This document shows positions 8,868 through 15,431 of a stretch of 49,855 nucleotides of DNA, piece by piece. This DNA comes from Fulvivirga sediminis (GTDB lineage: Bacteria > Bacteroidota > Bacteroidia > Cytophagales > Cyclobacteriaceae), in assembly GCF_016757215.1 (NCBI RefSeq), contig NZ_JAESIY010000019.1, positions 1-49,855 on the forward strand. The letters run 5' to 3'. Made by a program: the position numbers and the translations under genes. The first letter of the stretch is position 1; each line of letters begins with the position of its first letter. Under the pieces are notes generated by a model that was not told the DNA's origin, did no database searches, and worked only from the letters and a program-made list of their open reading frames with translations.

Positions 8868-9275
8868 TTATTTATCTAAAATTTGATAGGCTTTTTTTGT
8901 ATATTTATTTCTGAGGTCCAAACCGTTTGTTCCTCCGTTAACATCTAGAGTAACCGATTCAATAACCGCGTCAGCATTACCTTTATCAGCTTTTAAATTG
9001 GTGCTTTTATCGTCATCAATCCAGACAATCATAGAAGCCTTCATCGCTACATCTACATCTGTTTTTAACAGTGAAATATCATCCCCCATAAAATCTTTTG
9101 GATCTGATGGGTATCGCTTATTCCAAACTTTATGTAATTTTTTATATTTTCCTTTACCTGTCATATGTATAAAACCCACACCAAAATAATCGGAACCATC
9201 AAGGGTTGATTTATCACCATTCTCCAATCTGCAACCACTACCATAATAAAAGCCCATCATAGTTCTATATAACAA
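8868..9275 (-). pseudogene. Truncated GH19-type effector fragment, catalytic helix missing
   Basis: A 135-residue open frame matches only the second half of a GH19 domain: DYFGVGFIHMTGKGKYKKL corresponds to the GRGLIQLTFKSNY region of the intact effector, and DVNGGTNGLDLRNKYTKKA to its NGGYNGYNDR part. The N-terminal docking and LysM regions and the helix carrying the catalytic HES motif are absent. The first residues (MLYRTMM) fall in an inverted repeat at 9250-9285, so the apparent start is probably accidental. Best read as a stranded C-terminal toxin cassette kept next to its immunity gene, or as plain decay. Confidence 0.65.
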
Positions 9276-9289
9276 TGATGGGCTTTTTG
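9248..9289. terminator. Inverted repeat, probable bidirectional terminator
   Basis: AAGCCCATCAT (9250-9260) and ATGATGGGCTT (9275-9285) form a perfect 11-bp stem with a 14-nt loop. T-rich tracts flank it on both strands. It lies downstream of the minus-strand TPR gene at 9352-9954 and overlaps the apparent 5' end of the GH19 fragment, marking a cassette boundary. Confidence 0.6.
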
Positions 9290-9351
9290 AAAATCGCTTT
9301 AATTTACTGAATTTTAATATCTAAAACGACTAGCCAATTTACAATGAAAAT

Positions 9352-9954
9352 TTATTCTTGTAGCCGATCATGAACACGTGTAGGAATTTTACTTTCTTTA
9401 CCGGCTTCTTTCATTTTATGAATATAAGAATAGTAAGCCTCCCTAGCTTCTTCCTTCTTACCAAGCCCCCAATAGGCATCACCAAGATTAATGTATGCTA
9501 CTGTTCTTTCGGGATACTTATCAATTATTATATTTAGTATGTTCTCCGCCTCAACATAAGCCCCTGACTGCTCTAAGTAATAAGCAATATCATTATACTT
9601 TCTAAAATCAATTTGTTTTTCCTCTATTGTTTTTCGGTAACCACTTAAATCATTTCCCGAAATGTGAACATATAAATCACCTACAGTCTCATCGTAATCA
9701 TAAGCGGTAGTATGTTTCCACCCCATATCTGTAGGAACACTGGCCTCTACCGCCTCCCCTTTTTCAATCAATTTTTTTATATTCAATTTCCCATCATTTA
9801 CCATGATGGTGTCTTGCTGCTTAATCCGGTTTCCCAATTGCTCTATTTCTACTTTGCTTAATGTTTCCTTCATTGGTCTATTATAGTTTTGTTGAGCTTG
9901 ACAGCCCGTAAACAGTGTAATTATTAAGAGTGTTGAAAAGATTTTTATAGTCAT
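9352..9954 (-). CDS. TPR lipoprotein, third member of the shared-TPR family
   Basis: 200 residues, the shortest of the three. Lipoprotein signal MTIKIFSTLLIITLFTGCQAQ (lipobox FTGC). The middle part is a small unrecognised domain (KVEIEQLGNRIKQQDTIMV, GDLYVHISGNDLSGYRK). The C-terminal module is YNDIAYYLEQSGAYVEAENIL, PERTVAYINLGDAYWGLGKKEE, KIPTRVHDRLQE. Its DNA over the module is very close to that of the 3356-4252 gene, consistent with gene conversion or recent duplication of the 3' end while the 5' part changed. An immunity-like role is inferred from the setting. Confidence 0.65.
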   Translation of the reverse strand: MTIKIFSTLLIITLFTGCQAQQNYNRPMKETLSKVEIEQLGNRIKQQDTIMVNDGKLNIKKLIEKGEAVEASVPTDMGWKHTTAYDYDETVGDLYVHISGNDLSGYRKTIEEKQIDFRKYNDIAYYLEQSGAYVEAENILNIIIDKYPERTVAYINLGDAYWGLGKKEEAREAYYSYIHKMKEAGKESKIPTRVHDRLQE

Positions 9955-10154
9955 GTTTCTGAAGCATTGCTATTTTGTAAGAGTCTCCATTACCAGGCTC
10001 AAGTACTAATTTGTGTCAATTTACCATTAAGCTTGGCATATGAGAGTAATCCATAATATTTTCAGTCTGCCCTATCTTAAATGTGTGAGTGCCATTATTA
10101 TCAATAACTATGAGATAGTCTAACGCTAATCAATCTCTACATTCTTCTGTTAAA

Positions 10155-10183
10155 CAAAAAGGAGACTGCCACACAGTCTCCTT
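10155..10183 (-). terminator. Terminator of the tssD-effector operon
   Basis: GGAGACTG-CCACA-CAGTCTCC forms a perfect 8-bp stem at 10161-10181. On the minus strand it is followed by CTTTTTG, so it ends minus-strand transcription running from tssD and the effector through the 10550 lipoprotein. Confidence 0.7.
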
Positions 10184-10305
10184 CAAAATATCTATATTAA
10201 AAAAATCTCCCCCAAATTGAACACTCCATTTTTAAGCCATAATATATAAATATCATACTTTAATATGAGTACAATTAGTCAATAATTCCTTATTATGCGC
10301 TCAAT

Positions 10306-10375
10306 CCTCCTATAATAGATGTAGGATTTTACTTGTTTCACCTGCTTCTGACTTTGAGAGTATTCAAAGTAAAGC
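10306..10375 (-). pseudogene. Remnant of the shared TPR-module C-terminus
   Basis: The minus strand reads SEAGETSKILHLL before a stop, matching KEAGKESKIPTRVHDRL of the TPR proteins. A frameshift upstream (YFEYS in another frame) shows decay. It is a second stranded copy of the module, besides 7775-7858. Confidence 0.5.
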
Positions 10376-10425
10376 ATCTTTCAGTTTATACCTAACCTTA
10401 TAGAGAGACAATAAAATTTTATACA

Positions 10426-10480
10426 TTTAGTATCCTATTTCTTTTAATTTTCCTAATAGCTTATTTATCGTATACTTGCT
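10426..10480 (-). pseudogene. Remnant of a 4312-5016-type immunity gene C-terminus
   Basis: The minus strand reads SKYTINKLLGKLKEIGY and stop, which resembles ARYKNASAIRAELKRLGY at the end of the 4312-5016 product. No longer frame is preserved. This suggests that a second copy of that immunity gene once lay downstream of the 11015-12649 effector. Confidence 0.45.
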
Positions 10481-10549
10481 ACATGAAGGACTCTTAGATA
10501 TAAAAAATTGAAGGACTTTTGATGACGACCCCTAAGTTTTCCCTACAAT

Positions 10550-10987
10550 TTAACTCCTTTCTAAAACCAGATATTTATCAGAACATTCATTTAACCTGGT
10601 ATAAGGGTTTACGCTATTTCCATAGTTTTGAATGATTATAGTGCCTTCCTCATACTTTCCTACTATTTCCTCCTCCGGATCATCCCCTACAAACCCTTTA
10701 AAGAGTAAATACATTTCATCTTCATTTTCCTTAATTTCTATAGATCCTTTTATTTCTCTCTCAGTAGTTTTTACATGATAGTCAGATCCTGATATATCAA
10801 TCACAAATTGACAGTCATTAACCCCTGTTAGAATGTACCTACCTTCACAATTCTCTTGAATATTTAAGATATTAACAGAGTGCTCAACTTCCGTTTTGGT
10901 TAACTCAGAAGCATCTCCATTTCGAATCTTACCATTACCACATGAAATTAGATTAAGGATTAAAAGAATTAATATTAACATTTTCAT
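10550..10987 (-). CDS. Lipoprotein paralogous to 2922-3359; candidate immunity protein for the adjacent GH19 effector
   Basis: 145 residues; lipoprotein signal MKMLILILLILNLISCGNG with lipobox ISCG. The mature part matches the 2922-3359 protein closely (NDCQFVIDISG, KGSIEI, YLLFKGFVGDDPEEE, IIIQNYGNSVNPYTRL, ECSDKYLVL). It starts 27 nt after the stop of the 11015-12649 effector and is the first gene downstream, which makes it the best cognate immunity candidate there. It would sit in the periplasm, where a T6SS-delivered muramidase acts. Specificity could differ between the two paralogues at the N-terminal third, where they diverge. Confidence 0.7.
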   Translation of the reverse strand: MKMLILILLILNLISCGNGKIRNGDASELTKTEVEHSVNILNIQENCEGRYILTGVNDCQFVIDISGSDYHVKTTEREIKGSIEIKENEDEMYLLFKGFVGDDPEEEIVGKYEEGTIIIQNYGNSVNPYTRLNECSDKYLVLERS

Positions 10988-11014
10988 TCAGTTACAATTA
11001 AACTTTCCATAAAA

Positions 11015-12649
11015 TTACGACTCATTGTTGGCTTCTTCGTTTTTCAAAATTGACAATCTAGATAAAATCGTACTTCTTATTACACTTCCATCATACCCAT
11101 ACCATTTATTGCTTAATTCTGGTTTCCCCGCACTGTCATGTAAATCTATAAATCTTTCATACCCTACAATTGCTTTATCCTTATCTTTTGTACATCCCGC
11201 TTTAGACAAACCTGGATCATGCCATAACCCCCAGCCGAAAACAGCCTTCTGATTATTATAAGCTTTACTATCCTCTAACACATAATTCGTATTATAATCT
11301 TCATTAACACTATCACAACTATTATACAATTCGTCAAAGCCTTTTTCAACCCATTCCAACCTATCATTATAACCATTATAGCCTCCGTTAATTGCAAAAG
11401 TTATATATATAAAATCATTATTATCAGCCTCATCGTTTAACTCTGCCTTCTGTCCCCAATACCAGCCTGCTGACCTTGCTGCATGCGGATCAACTTCAAG
11501 CTTTTCCTTATTTTCTTGAGTTGAAGAAAAATCCTCACTCACAAATTCCCCATAATCTTCATAATTAGACTTGAATGTCAACTGAATTAATCCTCGACCT
11601 TTAAACCCTCCATAATCCGATTCACTAGCACCAAGCTCCTCAGTATACCGCAAGCTTCCTGATTCATGAATTAATTGTGCTAAATAATGAACCCTTCGCA
11701 GACAAGTGTTGATGTCATTATCTACAAATGATTGATTAATACCATTTAAATGATTACTAATATTTTCATCAGTTGCATAAATAGCAATATTCTTAATTTG
11801 TGCCTTCGTAATATTCCTTGTACAACAACTTTCATTATTTAGAACAAACCACTCCCCATCAACATCAAGCCAAACATTAGGCACTTTTTCTCCTCTTACT
11901 TCCCCTTCTTCAGTATTACCTTTATAACTAATGTTCATATCTTCTTGGCCTTCTACTGTATGAGCATCTACCAACAAACATAAACTAGTTTTTTTGTCTT
12001 CTGCACAATCTAATGCTTCACGCCACGCTTCTAACTTATCCTCATCATCAGTGTCAATAGATATTTTAGCGATAGCCATATCAGAAAATTCATCTTTATT
12101 TAAATATTCAGAATCGCACATAGCGCCGACCGTTGATGTTATCAAATGACCATAATTCCCGTCTTCTTTCTTCACTGATAACGGCTGCCCCTCCTCCTCC
12201 AAGCATTTCTCTTTACCTTGCCTTACGTTCAACTTGACTTGATAGCCTGAGAAATTAGTAGTTTCTACCACTACATATAGCTCTTTACCTATATTTCCGC
12301 TGTCAACTTTGGAGAAACTTATCTTTTTCTTTTTCTCACTGGTTGCAACCTGGTTAGGTAAAGTAATTTGCTGACCTATAGACAAATTTCCTTTATTCTG
12401 ATCTGTTAACGCACTGTCACTTTCTATAATGGCAGCAACAGTAGTTCCCTTTTTGTTTGCTATTTTACTAAGGGTATCACCAGAAACAACAGTATAAACT
12501 TCCGCCTCTGTTTCAGTGGTACTCTCTATTACAACCTCTTCAATAGTAGCCTCTGCAAAATAAGCTTTAGTTATCACTGGTCTTAAAATATTTAAAGCAG
12601 GAGTCTCCAGCGAAACATCTGGAAATTCCCTAAAACTAATTCTTGGCAT
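11015..12649 (-). CDS. T6SS-associated effector: LysM, shared docking domain, GH19-type muramidase/chitinase
   Basis: 544 residues, starting MPRISFREFP 11 nt after the tssD stop. KAYFAEATIEEV at 28-39; LysM, about 50-100 (VYTVVSGDTLSKIA, IGQQITLP); beta-sandwich-like region, about 110-270 (ELYVVVETTNFSGY, VWLDVDGEWF). The GH19 domain is about 310-460, with HESG (candidate catalytic Glu329), a second acidic cluster EELG near 338, and GRGLIQLTFKSNY. A C-terminal extension of about 80 residues (AVFGWGLWHDPG, YERFIDLHD) is not in the other effector. There is no signal peptide, consistent with delivery through the TssD tube. Peptidoglycan is the likely target. The operon order tssD-effector-lipoprotein argues for an effector-immunity pair. 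Confidence 0.82.
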   Translation of the reverse strand: MPRISFREFPDVSLETPALNILRPVITKAYFAEATIEEVVIESTTETEAEVYTVVSGDTLSKIANKKGTTVAAIIESDSALTDQNKGNLSIGQQITLPNQVATSEKKKKISFSKVDSGNIGKELYVVVETTNFSGYQVKLNVRQGKEKCLEEEGQPLSVKKEDGNYGHLITSTVGAMCDSEYLNKDEFSDMAIAKISIDTDDEDKLEAWREALDCAEDKKTSLCLLVDAHTVEGQEDMNISYKGNTEEGEVRGEKVPNVWLDVDGEWFVLNNESCCTRNITKAQIKNIAIYATDENISNHLNGINQSFVDNDINTCLRRVHYLAQLIHESGSLRYTEELGASESDYGGFKGRGLIQLTFKSNYEDYGEFVSEDFSSTQENKEKLEVDPHAARSAGWYWGQKAELNDEADNNDFIYITFAINGGYNGYNDRLEWVEKGFDELYNSCDSVNEDYNTNYVLEDSKAYNNQKAVFGWGLWHDPGLSKAGCTKDKDKAIVGYERFIDLHDSAGKPELSNKWYGYDGSVIRSTILSRLSILKNEEANNES

Positions 12650-12660
12650 AATTGGTATTT

Positions 12661-13374
12661 CTAATGTTTTGAGTTTTTATCTCTTATAACCTCTAATTTC
12701 AACTTGGTCTTATTCGAAGTAATTTTTACTCCTTCTAAAAAATCATTAGGTATAACCTCTCCATTATATTTAAAATCACGTTCGGAGTCAGAAAAACTCA
12801 AATCAATTATCTCTCCAACTGCACTCTTAGACTCAATAACGTAATAAACTTCGCTACCTATATAGGCATCTGCCTGCTGAATTTTTTCTCCATCTATTGT
12901 CGTAAAATAAGCTTTTTCAATAATTGGATCTCCTTTTTCCCGTTCCTCCGCCACCTGCGAAACAGGCGCAGCAAAAGTCTTTCTCCAAAAAGTGGAATAC
13001 TCGGTAGAAGAGGCTGAGTCCTTAACGCCTCCAGCAGTTATTAGTAGAGATTCTGACATGGGAGAATTTCCCTGAGATACAAAGCTAGTACGGTTAACCA
13101 CCACATGGCAGTCGTAAAAATGTATCCTCCTGCTTTTGCTACCTAACTGGTTGGGTACATATTCCAGTACTATTTCTTTTACATTATCGGTAGCGTTAAC
13201 AGCTTTATCAAAAAATAAATTATCTCGGGTAGCTTCTATTACTACCTCTAAGCCGGAAAATCTGGGTGCGGCAGAGGGCCTTCCTGATTCATCTATCCGT
13301 TGCTTTAATCCATAATCAAACCTTATTACATTGTAGGTAGTACCTTCTACATGTAATTTTGCGGTAATACTCAT
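12661..13374 (-). CDS. tssD: T6SS tube protein TssD (Hcp-like) with C-terminal extension
   Basis: 237 residues. The first 130 or so match the Bacteroidota TssD/Hcp family: MSITAKLHVEGTTYNVIRFD, SGLEVVIEATRDNLFFDKAV, VLEYVPNQLGSKSRRIHFYDCHVV, MSESLLITAGGV. The protein is about 100 residues longer than a plain TssD. The extension contains EKAYFTTIDGEKI and EVYYVIESKSAVGEIIDLSFSD, which resemble the KAYF segment and the ELYVVVETTNFSGY strand region of the two GH19 effectors. It probably forms hexameric rings stacked in the T6SS tube, with the extension acting in cargo loading (inference). It is separated from tssC by a strong terminator, so it likely has its own promoter in 13375-13470. Confidence 0.85.
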   Translation of the reverse strand: MSITAKLHVEGTTYNVIRFDYGLKQRIDESGRPSAAPRFSGLEVVIEATRDNLFFDKAVNATDNVKEIVLEYVPNQLGSKSRRIHFYDCHVVVNRTSFVSQGNSPMSESLLITAGGVKDSASSTEYSTFWRKTFAAPVSQVAEEREKGDPIIEKAYFTTIDGEKIQQADAYIGSEVYYVIESKSAVGEIIDLSFSDSERDFKYNGEVIPNDFLEGVKITSNKTKLKLEVIRDKNSKH

Positions 13375-13474
13375 AAGTTTAGAAGTTTAGACTGCAAACT
13401 ACTTTTATCCTTTTTGAGACGGTAAAAAAATATCCTGATACGCTCTTAACCATCAGGCAAAAGTGGCCGCGTGA

Positions 13475-13552
13475 ATAAAAAAATAAAGACTGTCTCAAAA
13501 GTGGGCTGAAGAGAACCTCCATCTGACTTAAACTTCACTTTTGAAACAGCCT
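13475..13552 (-). terminator. Long-stem terminator between tssC and tssD
   Basis: On the minus strand a 17-bp stem with two G-U pairs (arms at 13536-13552 and 13487-13503, CACTTTTGAGACAGTCT on the 3' side) encloses a loop of about 32 nt and is followed by a run of T. It should uncouple tssD and effector expression from the tssH-tssB-tssC transcript. Confidence 0.75.
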
Positions 13553-13563
13553 CTTTATAACCT

Positions 13564-14919
13564 TTACATTTCGTTATATTCCGAATTCCACTCAGAACCA
13601 TCATCACCCTTCTGTCCATCCATCTTAATCATGAAGTTTTTAGCCGGGAAATAAGGCTTCAAATGAATATCTAAATGTATTTTGTCTTTCTGAATATGAT
13701 CTTGCTCAAAACGCTTTACAGAAAAATCTTCAATCAGCTTATCTGGTCCGGTAATACCATCTAAAAACTGCACTATCTGACCCATAAGCTCTCTTCTGGT
13801 TTTAGCATTGAAGTTTTCGAAAGCTCTTCTGTTTAAGAAGTCCATCAGCACTTTAGTAACGTAGTCAAACACACGCACTACAGAGTAAGTCTGTAAGCCC
13901 AGGTTATCTCCGTTAAACAAAGTCTTAGCTGAGAATGCCATTACTTTACCGTATTCAAAAACCATAGGAACCAGGCCTAATCTCTCAAGCTGAGAAATCT
14001 CGCCTTTTTTAAGGTCGAATTTAACACCATCTACCTCGTTCATACCACCAAACTTTTTACCGGCAGTAACCTGAGACATAAGTGTTTTATAGATCTTTCC
14101 TCCCAAAGCACTAGAGGGAGCTACATAAATATCTTCTTCTTCACCCACTTCGGCATTTTTACCTCTACCTACCAGCCAGTTACAAGTCATGATAACATTA
14201 GAGCGGTATTTATCTCCACCAGAAAGGTTAGCAGCCTCAAAAAGCTCCATAACATCATCTGGCTCATCAAGATGCTCAAAGTCAGTTACAAGCATAACCT
14301 TATTCTCATGCGCTATTTTAGCCCATTTCTCTACCACTTTGTTAGATCCTAAATAACCTGGCACTACCAATAAACTGTAGTTATCTCTAAGATCTAATCG
14401 ATCATAATTCTGAACTAATTCCTCGTGAACAGCATCAATAAATCTTGTATTATCAAGATCTTTTAACTGATCTATCTCAGCATTAAGGATATTTACATTT
14501 TTAAGCTTTTGAGCCTCTGTATTCTTAAAGAAAAGGGCTACAGACCTATAAGACTGCTCAAGCTCGCGGGTTTGATCCAAAGAACGCTTCAAGTTCTTTT
14601 TAAGGGTTTCACCAGCCTGTTGAGATCTTTTTTCTGACTCATCAATCAATTCTGATAAATCGTCTGAGGTCTCTAATAAGTCGCTCCATATTTCGAGCGT
14701 CTTCTTCAGCTTTTGCCTTTCTAGTTTTTTAGAAGACTCTGTTAAAAATATTTTTTTTCTGGCTTTACGCTCAGGGTTCATATTCTGAACATCGTCAATA
14801 CAAGCTTCCAAAAGGTCAAAACCACCATATTTGGCCAGTTTTGCTTCATTCCTCTTGAGCTCTTCTGCCGGGTTCTCTACCTGCTGAGCGCTTGCTGCTT
14901 TATTTTCTTGAACTGCCAT
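13564..14919 (-). CDS. tssC: T6SS contractile sheath large subunit TssC
   Basis: 451 residues, the DUF5458 type of sheath protein found in Bacteroidota T6SS. Recognisable parts: a coiled-coil N-terminal half (residues 40-150, rich in Glu/Lys), then a beta/alpha sheath core with LLVVPGYLGSNKVVEKWA, VMLVTDFEHLDEPDDV, NVIMTCNWLVGRGK, IYVAPSSALGGKIY and GLVPMVFEYGKVMAFSAKTLF, and the C-terminal LDIHLKPYFPAKNFMIKM. With TssB it forms the sheath that contracts around the TssD tube. It begins 3 nt after tssB, in the same operon. Confidence 0.9.
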   Translation of the reverse strand: MAVQENKAASAQQVENPAEELKRNEAKLAKYGGFDLLEACIDDVQNMNPERKARKKIFLTESSKKLERQKLKKTLEIWSDLLETSDDLSELIDESEKRSQQAGETLKKNLKRSLDQTRELEQSYRSVALFFKNTEAQKLKNVNILNAEIDQLKDLDNTRFIDAVHEELVQNYDRLDLRDNYSLLVVPGYLGSNKVVEKWAKIAHENKVMLVTDFEHLDEPDDVMELFEAANLSGGDKYRSNVIMTCNWLVGRGKNAEVGEEEDIYVAPSSALGGKIYKTLMSQVTAGKKFGGMNEVDGVKFDLKKGEISQLERLGLVPMVFEYGKVMAFSAKTLFNGDNLGLQTYSVVRVFDYVTKVLMDFLNRRAFENFNAKTRRELMGQIVQFLDGITGPDKLIEDFSVKRFEQDHIQKDKIHLDIHLKPYFPAKNFMIKMDGQKGDDGSEWNSEYNEM

Positions 14920-14922
14920 GGT

Positions 14923-15372
14923 TTATTTCTCTTGTTCTAATTCTGCGATTAATGATTTAATAGAGTTTAACAATGCCTGTTTAGCTTCAGGATCAGCCAG
15001 AGCACTCTTCAATATTTTATTAGTTCTTAATTGCTTAATTACTTTTAGATATTGATGCTTTTCAGTATCAAGATCATTTAAAAATTTACTCTGTTCAATT
15101 ATTCCATCTTTACCAAAATTTCCTAAGTGACTAAACTTCAAAGTTTCTTTCTTCTCTACACCATCAGCGTCTTCAAACTCCACTTCCACCTCTGGTTTAT
15201 AATGATCAAAAACATCATCAAGAGTTTTTAATCCTGTCACAATTTCTGGCTTCAATGATTGATCCTGGGTTAGCTTTTGAATAAGTAAAGTCTTATTCTG
15301 ACCAATTTCCGCTATGGCTTCACCAGCATCGGTCTGCACCTCTGTTCCGCCTATTCCGAGTTTATTATCCAT
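14923..15372 (-). CDS. tssB: T6SS contractile sheath small subunit TssB
   Basis: 149 residues. Features include the Gly-rich start (MDNKLGIGGTEVQTDAGEAI), a central VFDHYKPEVEVEFED strand region, KETLKFSHLGNFGKDGI, and a helical C-terminus (LRTNKILKSAL, LLNSIKSLIAELEQEK). Length and order (immediately before tssC) fit TssB of the Bacteroidota T6SS. It forms heterodimers with TssC. The 3-nt spacing suggests strong co-translation. Confidence 0.87.
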   Translation of the reverse strand: MDNKLGIGGTEVQTDAGEAIAEIGQNKTLLIQKLTQDQSLKPEIVTGLKTLDDVFDHYKPEVEVEFEDADGVEKKETLKFSHLGNFGKDGIIEQSKFLNDLDTEKHQYLKVIKQLRTNKILKSALADPEAKQALLNSIKSLIAELEQEK

Positions 15373-15431
15373 AGAATAAAAAATTTATGTTGATAAATGA
15401 TAATTTGTATTAACTAAAAATCTGTAATTAC

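Larger units (their letters stand above)
9955..10549 (-). other. 595-nt spacer with decayed immunity-type genes and a terminator
   Basis: No intact gene. It holds the remnants annotated at 10306-10375 and 10426-10480 and the terminator at 10155-10183. Stretches such as 10010-10060 also look like broken coding sequence, but no frame can be followed with confidence. Confidence 0.5.

Noticed and set aside
2900-13400. Insertion sequence or prophage as carrier of the T6SS accretion zone
   Set aside because: No transposase, integrase, terminal inverted repeats or attachment site was found. Recombination among shared 3' ends explains the remnants.
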